Assembly (NCBI GenBank): GCA_012797505.1
Contig: JAAZOZ010000006.1
Coordinates: 1-13,588 of the forward strand
Reading direction: 5' to 3'
DNA from: Smithella sp.
Lineage (GTDB): Bacteria > Desulfobacterota > Syntrophia > Syntrophales > Smithellaceae
DNA length: 13,588 bases
In this document: positions 6,684 through 13,213 of the stretch, one piece after another
Position numbering within the stretch: position 1 is the first letter of the stretch
How the letters are laid out: every line of letters begins with the position of its first letter
Notes under the pieces: model-generated
Databases searched by the model: none
Seen by the model: the letters and a program-made list of their open reading frames with translations, nothing else
What the model was told of the DNA's origin: nothing
Program-made: the position numbers and the translations under genes

Positions 6684-7433
6684 TCAGCATTCAAGAATCA
6701 TATCGTCACAGGCGGCAAAGGCGGCGGGGAATTCCTTCCGGGCCGCTGTTTGCGCCTCCATTCTTTCCGGAAGGCTCCGGTAGATGCGGGCGTCAAAGTG
6801 GGTCATCGCCAGACGCAGAGCTCCGGCTTCCCGCGCGATCCGGCCGGCCGTTTCGGGATTGAGGTGCGGCCAGCTTTCGGAGGACTGCCCCTCTTTGTAG
6901 GCGCATTCCGTGATCAGCAGGTCCGCGCCCCGCGCCAGCGTCACGGCGTTTTGGCAGTACCCCGTATCCGGGCAGTAGGCGATGACTTTTGCGCCGATCT
7001 CCAGACGATAACCGAGCGTCAGCCCCGAATGGACGAGCGGCAGGGCCTCAACGGGCAAGGGGAGTGACGCCGCTTCTTCGGGCAGTTCACGCACGTTTGC
7101 CGGATAGGGCAGGGCCTCCAGCGCGACGGTGAAAGGCGCGTTTACGAATGTTTCAAGAACAGCCCGGCCGCCTTCCGGACAGCAGAGCGTCAATCCGCCG
7201 GAAAGCGAAAATTTGGTCAGCGTGTGAAGGCCCGCGATATGATCCAGATGAAAGTGGCTGAGAAAAAGGAACACGGGCCTTGCGTCGCCGGGCTGCACAT
7301 ATCGATCCAGCTTGGCGAGGCCGTAGCCCGCGTCCAGAACAAGGACGGCCTCGGGAGTCGCAATCAGGGTGCAGATCGTATTCCCCGTGTCCGTGTCATA
7401 CCAGCCGTTTGTGCCTAAAAAAACAACGTTCAT
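6684..7433 (-). CDS. Metallo-beta-lactamase-fold hydrolase (RNase Z-like group)
   Basis: A 249-aa protein from the ATG at 7433 (a GTG immediately before it could also start). The zinc site is intact: H60-x-H62-x-D64-H65 in SHFHLDHIAG, PDTG in the middle, ITECAY with its acidic residue, HLNPETAG and THFDAR near the end. This pattern is closest to the RNase Z/arylsulfatase-like branch of the fold, whose members cut phosphodiester, ester or sulfate bonds; at 249 aa it lacks an obvious tRNase Z exosite arm. No signal peptide is seen, so it is cytoplasmic. It starts 18 nt after the reductase gene and its stop overlaps the open frame of the lipoprotein gene, so it is a firm member of the four-gene operon. 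In this setting it may hydrolyse a thioester, lactone or phosphate on the pathway intermediate (inference). Confidence 0.87.
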   Translation of the reverse strand: MNVVFLGTNGWYDTDTGNTICTLIATPEAVLVLDAGYGLAKLDRYVQPGDARPVFLFLSHFHLDHIAGLHTLTKFSLSGGLTLCCPEGGRAVLETFVNAPFTVALEALPYPANVRELPEEAASLPLPVEALPLVHSGLTLGYRLEIGAKVIAYCPDTGYCQNAVTLARGADLLITECAYKEGQSSESWPHLNPETAGRIAREAGALRLAMTHFDARIYRSLPERMEAQTAARKEFPAAFAACDDMILEC

Positions 7434-7451
7434 CACAGGCTTTTCCCGGCC

Positions 7452-8609
7452 TTACAGCAGGATTTCAATGTCCGAGATCGGATACGCCATGCAGGGATGG
7501 ATATATCCGAAGGTTCTGTCGGATTTTCTCAGTTTGACGCCGTTGGGCTGATATACGTTTCCGGAAAGCAGTTTTGTCCGGCAGAGGCTGCATTCTCCGG
7601 AGCGGCAAAGCGCGGGAATGGCGAGCCCCGCCCTTTCCAGCGAAATCATGAGCGGCTCCACGGCGGCTGCGCGGATGGACTTTTTCCCTTTGACGGCAAC
7701 CTGGAAAACGTCGCCGGCTTTGACGTTTTCCGGCCAGCCGGGGTACGAAACAATATTTTTCGGAGCGCCCATGACTTCAACCTTTGTTTTTCTCGCGGGA
7801 ATCGACAGCTTTTCCAACTGCGGCAGGCAGAATTGATACATGGCTTCGGGCCCGCAGACAAAGAATGTCCAGTCCGTTCCTTCAAGCTTTTTCCCGATCA
7901 GGTTGGCGTCGATGAATCCCCGGCATCCGCTGAAGGAAGGATCCGGTTCGGACACGACCAGGTCCCACGTGAAGTTCTTGTGAGCTTCGGCAATCCGTTC
8001 GATTTCCTGCCGGTAAATCACATCCTCCTCTACGCGGCTGCCGTAAAACAGATGCAGCCGGCGGTCCAGGTTTCGGTCGGCCATCTCACGGATCATGCTC
8101 ATGAAAGGCGTGATGCCGCTGCCGCCCGCGATGAACGCCAGCCGGTTTCCGTGGAAAAGCGGATTGTAGTGGAAGTTCCCCGCGGGCGATGAGGCTTGCA
8201 GCCGGTCGCCGGGCTTCAGTTCATCCAGCAGAACATTGGAAACAAATCCGTCTTCCACGCGCCGGACCGTGATTTCGTAATAGCCGGTCTGCGTGGGGGA
8301 GGACGCGATGCTGTAGGGCCTGCTGGTCCTGATGCCGCCTGCCTCCAGGAAAACATTGATGTACTGGCCGGACTGAAACGGCGGCAGAGCGCCGTTGCCG
8401 CTCACCAGTCTGAAGGATTTGGCGCTCGCGGTTTGCTCCCTGATTTCCGACACGATCAGATCGAGCCTTTGCGGGTGCAGCGAATCGATGATCTTTTGAA
8501 CTTCCCCCTTTCTGGCGGGATAGTCGAATCCGTACTTCTCGAGAATCGTATTGTCCCGGATGATTTCATCGTATCCGGCTACTTTTTGCATGATTTCTTT
8601 TCTGGCCAT
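7452..8609 (-). CDS. Ferredoxin reductase-like flavoprotein with C-terminal [2Fe-2S] domain
   Basis: A 385-aa modular oxidoreductase. Residues 1-45 are an unassigned N-terminal extension. Residues 46-150 are the FAD-binding barrel with RPYS at 97-100. Residues 155-260 are the NAD(P)-binding domain, with GGSGITP at 162-168 and CGP at 252-254. Residues 290-385 are a plant-type ferredoxin domain with Cys335, Cys340, Cys343 and Cys373 (C-x4-C-x2-C-x29-C). This is the architecture of phenol hydroxylase, benzoate dioxygenase and Hcr-type reductases: NAD(P)H electrons pass through FAD to 2Fe-2S and on to a partner. A good GGGGGA site precedes the ATG and the gene starts 10 nt after the CrtI-like gene, so that flavoenzyme is the likely acceptor or donor (inference). 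No oxygenase component is encoded in the window, so a role in an oxygenase system is not supported here. Confidence 0.9.
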   Translation of the reverse strand: MARKEIMQKVAGYDEIIRDNTILEKYGFDYPARKGEVQKIIDSLHPQRLDLIVSEIREQTASAKSFRLVSGNGALPPFQSGQYINVFLEAGGIRTSRPYSIASSPTQTGYYEITVRRVEDGFVSNVLLDELKPGDRLQASSPAGNFHYNPLFHGNRLAFIAGGSGITPFMSMIREMADRNLDRRLHLFYGSRVEEDVIYRQEIERIAEAHKNFTWDLVVSEPDPSFSGCRGFIDANLIGKKLEGTDWTFFVCGPEAMYQFCLPQLEKLSIPARKTKVEVMGAPKNIVSYPGWPENVKAGDVFQVAVKGKKSIRAAAVEPLMISLERAGLAIPALCRSGECSLCRTKLLSGNVYQPNGVKLRKSDRTFGYIHPCMAYPISDIEILL

Positions 8610-8619
8610 ATTTTCCCCC

Positions 8620-10113
8620 TTACTGCCTTTTCAGAAGTCGTGAAACCTGCCGCGCCGCGGAAGCGCCCGATTGAAGCGTCGGCTGAAAGCCGCCGGAGCC
8701 GTTCCATGCGCCCGTGAAATACAGCCCCTCGATCGCCGATTTGGAATCGACGAAAAGACTGGTCTCCCGCGTGAAGTGTTCCGACCCGTAGATCGAGCCG
8801 CCCGGATGCCCGAGATAGCGCATGTGCGTCAGCGGCGTTGCCGGTTCGGCCTCCTCCAGATGCTTCCGGAGGTCGGGGAAAACTTTCTCGGCCAGGTCCA
8901 TCAGTTTTTCGGCGAAGCGGTATTTCGTATCATAATATTCCGACGGGGGGACGCTCATCCAGGGCTGTGCATACTGGAGCGTGACCAGGGAAACCTGGCA
9001 GGCGCCGCGGGGTGAAAAATCCGGATCGTCAACATCATAGCACGTCAGCAGGGAGTACTCCGCCCCGTCCAGCGTTTTCATTTTGCTGTGGGCGTAATCC
9101 GCGTCCGCTGTGCCGCAGATGAAGTTGGTGGCCTTGTCGATTCCCATCTCCGAAGGATCGCAGTCGAAGCCCATATACAGCGTGAAGGCCGACAGTCCAA
9201 CCGTGCGGGCGTTGAGCTTTTTCAGCTCGTCTTCCGGACAGTTTTCCGCCCCGACCATGTCGATGAGCGTGCGAATCGGACCGGCATTGGACACCACGAA
9301 TTTTGTCGAAATTTCATCCCCATCTTCCGTGACGACGGAGACGACTTTTCCGTTCTGAACCCGGATCTTTTTCGCCGCGCAGTTGAATCGAGTATCCCCG
9401 CCGAAGCGGAGAAAGGCGTCGCAGATCGCATTGGACATGGCCTGCGATCCGCCCTTCATGTGCCAGGGTTTGAACTCGATGTACGCCCAGATCACCATGG
9501 CCAGCTCCATGAAACTCAGCCGGCTCGGCGGCAGCCCCGCATAGCTCCAGTAAATGGTTACGACGGTCTGCAGCAGGGGGTTCTTGAGGTATTGGTCCAG
9601 AATGCCCTGGGAGTTTTGCAGCGCCAGTTTGAAAAAGAGCGGATATTTTTCGGGACTGGCCTCCGGATCATGAATGAACAGCACGTTCACCAGTTCGTTG
9701 CAGAACGCATAGAGAAGGTCAAAAAACTTTTGAATCCCTTCCTTTTCCGCCGGAAATTTTTCTATCAGCGTCTCGATGACCGCCTGTCTGTCGGCTTTCA
9801 GATTGATGTCCATTCGGCCGGGGATGGCAACCCGGTAGAGGTTTTGTTGCTGGATAAAATCGATTTTATCCAGCACGCCCAGTTCGCCAAGCAGCCCCCT
9901 CAGGGGGCCGGGAAATTCGGGAAGTCCCATGCCGCTCAACTGGTGAAGCGCAATTTCGAACTCGAATCTGCCTCTTACGAAGCTTGTCGCGCATCCACCC
10001 GGAACATTGTGTCTTTCGAGCAGCAGGGTCTTGTGCCCTTTCTGGGCAAGTCCCGCCGCAGCCGTCAGCCCGCCGTTGCCGGCGCCTATCACCACGACAT
10101 CATAATCCGACAT
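8620..10113 (-). CDS. CrtI/retinol-saturase-like FAD-dependent oxidoreductase
   Basis: A 497-aa flavoprotein. It starts with the Rossmann dinucleotide motif VVVIGAGNGGLTAAAGLAQKG (GxGxxG at 10-15), then LLLERHNVPGGCATSF, which is typical of the phytoene desaturase/all-trans-retinol 13,14-reductase group. The C-terminal FAD motif is GLYFTGAWNGSGGFQPTLQSG. Members isomerise, desaturate or saturate C=C bonds in isoprenoids and related lipids. No carotenoid genes (crtB, crtE, crtY) are in the window, so a carotenoid role is not supported. The tightly linked [2Fe-2S] reductase suggests that the enzyme is fed with electrons and works as a reductase (inference). It is the first gene of the operon, with a strong GGAGAGGAG ribosome site and a near-consensus promoter about 100 nt upstream. 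No signal or membrane helix is evident. The substrate could be a polyprenyl, fatty or steroid-like lipid. Confidence 0.87.
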   Translation of the reverse strand: MSDYDVVVIGAGNGGLTAAAGLAQKGHKTLLLERHNVPGGCATSFVRGRFEFEIALHQLSGMGLPEFPGPLRGLLGELGVLDKIDFIQQQNLYRVAIPGRMDINLKADRQAVIETLIEKFPAEKEGIQKFFDLLYAFCNELVNVLFIHDPEASPEKYPLFFKLALQNSQGILDQYLKNPLLQTVVTIYWSYAGLPPSRLSFMELAMVIWAYIEFKPWHMKGGSQAMSNAICDAFLRFGGDTRFNCAAKKIRVQNGKVVSVVTEDGDEISTKFVVSNAGPIRTLIDMVGAENCPEDELKKLNARTVGLSAFTLYMGFDCDPSEMGIDKATNFICGTADADYAHSKMKTLDGAEYSLLTCYDVDDPDFSPRGACQVSLVTLQYAQPWMSVPPSEYYDTKYRFAEKLMDLAEKVFPDLRKHLEEAEPATPLTHMRYLGHPGGSIYGSEHFTRETSLFVDSKSAIEGLYFTGAWNGSGGFQPTLQSGASAARQVSRLLKRQ

Positions 10114-10146
10114 AAGCCTTCTCCTCTCCGAAAATAAAAATATTCA

Positions 10147-10162
10147 GGCCGAAATCCCGGCC
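10147..10162 (-). terminator. GC hairpin followed by T-rich run, in the leader of the CrtI-like operon
   Basis: On the minus strand GGCCG pairs with CGGCC around a 6-nt loop, followed after a few bases by a T-rich stretch (complement of 10131-10143). It could terminate read-through from the pfkB side. Because it lies downstream of the 10248-10220 promoter it could also be an attenuator for the oxidoreductase operon. The stem is short and the T-run starts late, so the terminator call is tentative. Confidence 0.35.
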
Positions 10163-10167
10163 GGTCT

Positions 10168-10290
10168 TCAGACTAAACGATCTCTTGCGCATTCAGGAAA
10201 CGGATTTCTTTCGCTGGCGAGTATAGTGAAACCCTTCGTCTCTGTCAAAGGAAAACCGCCGCTCATGATCTTTCCATTTGCGTCGGTCAT
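10168..10290 (-). CDS. Possible 40-aa small ORF after the PfkB gene
   Basis: An ATG at 10290, 17 nt after the pfkB stop and 7 nt behind a GGGGGA site, opens a 40-codon frame (MTDANGKIMSGG to CARDRLV), ending just before the hairpin at 10162. Position and ribosome site are gene-like. However the promoter of the next operon lies inside it and the peptide has no recognisable family, membrane helix or cysteine pattern, so it may be chance. Confidence 0.25.
   Translation of the reverse strand: MTDANGKIMSGGFPLTETKGFTILASERNPFPECARDRLV
10220..10248 (-). promoter_or_regulatory. Sigma70-type promoter of the CrtI-like operon
   Basis: Minus strand TTGACA (10248-10243), exactly 17 nt, TATACT (10225-10220). 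The -35 is perfect and the -10 matches 5 of 6, the best sigma70-like site in the window. Transcription would begin near 10213 and make a leader of about 100 nt carrying the 10147-10162 hairpin before the start at 10113. Confidence 0.7.
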
Positions 10291-10307
10291 GCCTTGTTCC
10301 CCCTGTT

Positions 10308-11216
10308 CTATCGATTCATTCCATCGGAATATTTTAATTGCAGAGCGTGGATGTCCGGAATGCCGCTGCGTCCTCCCATTTGTTCGCTCACGCGCGCGGC
10401 TGCCCAGGCGCCCAGGTCCAGGCATTTTTCCGGACTCCACCCGTGAAGGATTCCGTGAATCAATCCCGCGTGAAAAACGTCGCCGCAACCCGTCGTGTCG
10501 ATTGCTTTGGCCGGATAAGCTTCTTTTTCAATGAAGCGCCCGTCAACCAGGGCCACATACCCTCTCTTTCCCAGCGTGACGCCGGCCAGCCGCACGCCCA
10601 TGCCGGCGAGTTTGCGGCAGGTTTCGGCGGGCGTTTCGGCAAAAGCGTTGGAGAATACTTCCGATGTGACAAAGCAGTCGCTCATTTTCGCCATCTCCAG
10701 CATGCCGTCGCGCAGCGTCCCGGCGTCCACAATAACGGGAATCCCCGCTGCCTTTGCCTTGCGGCAGGCGAAAAGCGAGGCTTCGGTAAACAGCCCGTCG
10801 GTATGCAGCGCCTGGCTCGAAAGCAGGATGCCGGTGTTGATTTCCTCCGGCCGGAGCGGTTCTCCCGTGGGCATCTGGTAGAAAATGGTCCGCCGGGCCA
10901 GCGCCGGTTCGCTGGCGATAAACGCGAACTGGGACTGATGCTGTTTGCGGATTTGCAGGCCGGACGTGTCGAGGCCTTCGGCGTCCAGCAGCGCCTTGAT
11001 TTGTGTTCCAAAGCCGTCGTCGCCCAGGACGCCGGCGATGTGGCAGCGGGCGCCCCAGCGTTTGAGCGCGACCAGCGCCGTGGCGGCGGGTCCGCCGCCC
11101 TGCAAGAGCAGGTTGGTGAATTCACATTTTACATCCGGAGGGGGATAAGCCGCGACCAGACCAAGATGATCCAGAGAGCACTGGCCGATCCCGAAAACAA
11201 GGGGGGCTTTCATCAT
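10308..11216 (-). CDS. PfkB-family carbohydrate/nucleoside kinase
   Basis: A 302-aa ribokinase-fold enzyme that transfers phosphate from ATP to a sugar, nucleoside or related alcohol. Visible features: N-terminal strand VFGIGQCSLDHLGLV, the GG loop QGGGPAATALVALKRWGA (residues 39-56, first PfkB signature region), GVLGDDGFG, and the second signature DTTGCGDVFHAG at 240-251 with the catalytic base Asp246. Length is standard for the family. ATG codons stand at 11216 and 11213, with an AAGGAC Shine-Dalgarno upstream. It is transcribed in the same direction as the CrtI-like operon, but a 194-nt gap with its own promoter and a hairpin separates them, so joint expression is uncertain. The N-terminal lid lacks residues that would let me name a substrate; ribose, adenosine or fructose-type substrates are all possible. 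Confidence 0.88.
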   Translation of the reverse strand: MMKAPLVFGIGQCSLDHLGLVAAYPPPDVKCEFTNLLLQGGGPAATALVALKRWGARCHIAGVLGDDGFGTQIKALLDAEGLDTSGLQIRKQHQSQFAFIASEPALARRTIFYQMPTGEPLRPEEINTGILLSSQALHTDGLFTEASLFACRKAKAAGIPVIVDAGTLRDGMLEMAKMSDCFVTSEVFSNAFAETPAETCRKLAGMGVRLAGVTLGKRGYVALVDGRFIEKEAYPAKAIDTTGCGDVFHAGLIHGILHGWSPEKCLDLGAWAAARVSEQMGGRSGIPDIHALQLKYSDGMNR

Positions 11217-11386
11217 GGCAATGTCCTTAATTTTTTGCGTTCAATACCATGCAACACTGGAATGTGAAAATAAAAAAGCGTACCCGCAAGATAATTATTG
11301 ATAAGAATTTCAAGATGAAATAAAAATAATCGAAGGGCGATAATATATACGGCGTGTTCGGGGAACCCGCCCTACGGGGAATTTGT

Positions 11387-11414
11387 TGTAGGGATTGATC
11401 CCCGATCAATCCGC
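11387..11414. repeat. Intergenic hairpin repeat, unit 1
   Basis: TGTAGGGATTGATCCCCGAT followed by CAATCCGC. GGATTGATC (11392-11400) and GATCAATCC (11404-11412) form a perfect 9-bp stem with a CCC loop. Unit 2 has the same layout with 22 of 28 bases identical. Confidence 0.6.
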
Positions 11415-11468
11415 GGGCTAACGGCGCTCGGAGATCGCGTCCTGCAACTAACGCGGTAAACTGTGATA

Positions 11469-11496
11469 TGTAGGGACTGTTCTCCGAGCAGGCCGC
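11469..11496. repeat. Intergenic hairpin repeat, unit 2
   Basis: TGTAGGGACTGTTCTCCGAG followed by CAGGCCGC. GGACTGTTC (11474-11482) pairs with GAGCAGGCC (11486-11494) apart from one mismatch and one wobble. Two stem positions changed together relative to unit 1 (T-A to C-G, A-T to T-G), which suggests the fold is kept. The centres of the two units are 82 bp apart. Confidence 0.55.
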
Positions 11497-11570
11497 AAAA
11501 CAGCTGTATGTTCAGGGTTCACGCTCGCAGGACAACATCAAAAGAAATCAAAACTATTGAGAGGCATAAA

Positions 11571-12194
11571 ATGAAAGTGCTGTTAATCAATGGAAGTCCG
11601 AACAAAAAAGGATGCACCTATACCGCCCTTTGTGAAGCGGAAAAGGAGTTGAACAAGCAGAAGATTGAAACGGAGATCCTCTACCTCGGACAGAAGCCCA
11701 TCAGAGGATGTACGGCATGCGGGAAATGTCTGGAGACGGGAAAATGCGTCTTTGACGACACGGTAAACGTCGCCCTTGAAAAGGCCGCTCAATCCGACGG
11801 TTTTGTTTTTGGTTCTCCGGTCCATTACGCGGGAGCGTCCGGTTTCATCACATCCTTTCTGGACCGCTGCTTTTTTGCCGGCAGTGATGTCTTTGCCTAC
11901 AAACCCGGCGCGGCCATCGTGAGCTGCCGCAGGGGCGGCGCCACCGCGGCGCTGGACCAGCTCAATAAATATTTTACCATCAACAACATGCCGGTGGTGT
12001 CATCCCAATACTGGAATATGGTGCACGGCAACACACCGCAGGAAGTGCTTCAGGACCTTGAAGGAATGCAGACCATGCGGGGGCTGGGCCGCAATATGGC
12101 ATGGCTTTTAAAATCCATTCAGGCGGGTAAAAAATCGGGAGTTGCGCTGCCGGCGCCGGAAGAACGGATATGGACCAATTTCATCAGATCATGA
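11571..12194 (+). CDS. Iron-sulfur flavoprotein / flavodoxin-family NADPH-dependent FMN reductase
   Basis: A 207-aa flavodoxin-fold protein that binds FMN and passes electrons. It begins MKVLLINGSPNKKGCTYTAL, the phosphate-binding loop of FMN reductases, and has FVFGSPVHYAGASG near residue 80-93 as the second FMN loop. Cys47, Cys50, Cys53 and Cys59 make a C-x2-C-x2-C-x5-C motif; the Methanosarcina iron-sulfur flavoprotein uses the same compact spacing to hold a [4Fe-4S] cluster, so this protein probably does too. Isf-like proteins reduce O2, H2O2 or other acceptors from ferredoxin in anaerobes. The start at 11571 is chosen because GAGAGG sits just upstream and the protein motif begins there; an upstream in-frame ATG at 11463 would add 36 residues without family character. 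It is cytoplasmic and stands alone, divergent from pfkB. Confidence 0.87.
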   Translation: MKVLLINGSPNKKGCTYTALCEAEKELNKQKIETEILYLGQKPIRGCTACGKCLETGKCVFDDTVNVALEKAAQSDGFVFGSPVHYAGASGFITSFLDRCFFAGSDVFAYKPGAAIVSCRRGGATAALDQLNKYFTINNMPVVSSQYWNMVHGNTPQEVLQDLEGMQTMRGLGRNMAWLLKSIQAGKKSGVALPAPEERIWTNFIRS

Positions 12195-12304
12195 ATGCAG
12201 TTGCCATAGTGGAAGGGGCAGCATCGTTGGGAATATTTATGAAGTCCGGTCAAAGCGCCCATTTTTTAATGGCAATAAAAAGGCAATTACATTAGAATCA
12301 CACC

Positions 12305-12694
12305 ATGAGTGACGAACGAGAAATCATAAAATACTGGTCGACCACCTCAAAGCAAGATTTTGAAACAGCGGAAATTCTCTTTGAGAACCAAAAGTACAGC
12401 CACGCTTTATTTTTCTGTCATTTGAGCATAGAGAAAATTCTTAAAGCGCTCATTGTCAGGAAAACACATGCAGCTCCTCCGCTTGTCCATGATCTGGTGC
12501 GCTTAGCGGAAAAAACGGGCATCAGCTTATCGGATAAGTTGAAAGGTGAGTTGGCGGAGATCAGTTCATTTAATATTCAGGCGAGGTACGACGATTATAA
12601 ACTAAGCTTTTACAAGAAAGCGAAGAAGCGATTTGCGGCAAAATACATTGCTGCAACAAGAGAGATTTTAATATGGCTAAGAGCGCAACTTTAA
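12305..12694 (+). CDS. HEPN domain protein (toxin-like partner of MNT)
   Basis: A 129-aa all-helical HEPN protein. Typical segments: YWSTTSKQDFETAEILFENQ at the start, YSHALFFCHLSIEKILKALI (the signature second helix), a VHDLVRLAE helix, and ARYDDYK with a basic C-terminal helix. HEPN proteins paired with MNT nucleotidyltransferases are usually ribonucleases that cut RNA when freed. Here I do not find the R-x(4-6)-H catalytic motif, nor the R-x4-H-x-Y modification motif of HepT; only R-K-T-H and the VHDL histidine are present, so RNase activity is doubtful. The gene overlaps the MNT gene by 22 nt, a firm sign of a two-gene unit. There is no obvious Shine-Dalgarno before the ATG. The pair is AT-richer than the flanking genes, fitting horizontal transfer. 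Confidence 0.85.
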   Translation: MSDEREIIKYWSTTSKQDFETAEILFENQKYSHALFFCHLSIEKILKALIVRKTHAAPPLVHDLVRLAEKTGISLSDKLKGELAEISSFNIQARYDDYKLSFYKKAKKRFAAKYIAATREILIWLRAQL

Positions 12695-13005
12695 AAAAGA
12701 AAGAAACGGATCTTATCAACCGTTATGTCCTGTTGCTCAGGCAAAAAGGAATCGACGTATCTAAAGTAGTGCTGTTCGGTTCATACGCAAAAGGATCGGC
12801 AAAGCCGGAGAGCGACATCGATCTGGCAATCGTTTCTTCTCAATTCGGCAAGGATCACTGGAAAGAAATGGTCCTTTTACGAAAATTGGCTCTGGAAATT
12901 GATTCGCACATCGAACCACTGCCCTTTGCGCCGGAAGATGTGGAAGATCGTTACAGCGCGCTTTCGCAAGAAATAAAAAAAACCGGAATATTGCTTAAGA
13001 TTTAG
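12673..13005 (+). CDS. MNT-type minimal nucleotidyltransferase (antitoxin-like)
   Basis: A 110-aa protein of the DNA polymerase beta-like nucleotidyltransferase superfamily. It carries G36-S37-x10-D48-x-D50 in GSYAKGSAKPESDIDLAIV, the GSx10DxD signature for Mg2+-NTP binding; a third acid may be supplied near DSHIEPLPF. In characterised pairs the MNT partner adenylylates the HEPN toxin and silences it. It begins inside the 3' end of the HEPN gene, with an AGAGAG site upstream, so translation is coupled. Its own stop lies 17 nt before the promoter of the thiamine riboswitch, so transcription of the pair may run into that control region. Such pairs act as toxin-antitoxin or phage-defence modules; that role is inferred from family membership. 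Confidence 0.87.
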   Translation: MAKSATLKKKETDLINRYVLLLRQKGIDVSKVVLFGSYAKGSAKPESDIDLAIVSSQFGKDHWKEMVLLRKLALEIDSHIEPLPFAPEDVEDRYSALSQEIKKTGILLKI

Positions 13006-13022
13006 CGCAAAAGCGTGAATCG

Positions 13023-13051
13023 TTGACAATGCCGTTTTGTATTGCTACATA
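13023..13051 (+). promoter_or_regulatory. Promoter of the TPP riboswitch-thiM transcript
   Basis: TTGACA (13023-13028), 17 nt, TACATA (13046-13051) with an extended -10 element TGC immediately before the hexamer. The -35 is perfect and the -10 is weak but helped by TGn. Transcription should start near 13058, right at the 5' edge of the riboswitch. Confidence 0.6.
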
Positions 13052-13060
13052 AAAATGCAA

Positions 13061-13140
13061 ATTCGGGGTGGCAGAAAACAAAATCTGTCTGAGATGATAC
13101 CCGTTGAACCTGATCCGGATAATGCCGGCGGAGGGAGGAT
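13061..13140 (+). ncRNA. TPP riboswitch (THI box)
   Basis: The conserved aptamer blocks are all present: CGGGGTG at the 5' end, CTGAGA at 13089-13094, then ACCCGTTGAACCTGATCCGG and ATAATGCCGGCGGAGGGA. P1 forms from ATTC (13061-13064) and GGAT (13137-13140), the P3 hairpin from GGCAGA and TCTGTC, and P4/P5 contains CCGG/CCGG. It binds thiamine pyrophosphate; the thiM start at 13214 fits its usual targets. Confidence 0.95.
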
Positions 13141-13153
13141 AGAGAAAAAAATG

Positions 13154-13189
13154 AACCCTTTCTTCCGGACACGGCGAAAGGGTTTTTTT
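13154..13189 (+). terminator. Riboswitch-controlled intrinsic terminator
   Basis: AACCCTTTC (13154-13162) pairs perfectly with GAAAGGGTT (13176-13184), with a T-run at 13183-13189. Its 5' arm can instead pair with GGAGGGAGG (13130-13138) at the end of the aptamer over 9 positions including three G-U pairs. TPP binding should therefore free the terminator and switch thiM off. Confidence 0.85.
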
Positions 13190-13213
13190 ATTTAACAAAG
13201 GGGAGTGCAAGCC

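Larger units (their letters stand above)
11217..11570. other. 354-nt intergenic region between divergent genes
   Basis: The half next to pfkB (about 11220-11350) is strongly AT-rich with no clear promoter that I can defend. The half next to the flavoprotein gene is GC-rich and carries two related hairpin units (11387-11414, 11469-11496), plus inverted repeats CCCTAC/GTAGGG (11370-11375/11388-11393) and GCTCGGAG/CTCCGAGC (11426-11433/11482-11489). A reading frame open from 11463 into the flavoprotein gene has no protein-like sequence before 11571. Confidence 0.7.

Noticed and set aside
9088..10137. A 349-codon plus-strand frame opposite the CrtI-like gene
   Set aside because: Its sequence is antisense to a clear FAD enzyme, has no motifs and no convincing ribosome site.
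11291..11309. Fur-box-like AT-rich sequence (GATAATTATTGATAAGAAT) between pfkB and the flavoprotein gene
   Set aside because: Only about 11 of 19 positions fit the Fur consensus, there is no palindrome, and the region is simply AT-rich.
12195..12304. Possible terminator or promoter between the flavoprotein and HEPN genes
   Set aside because: There is a CCATT/AATGG stem with a TTTT loop but no T-tract after it, and only a weak TTAATG-16-TACATT promoter-like pair; neither is convincing.
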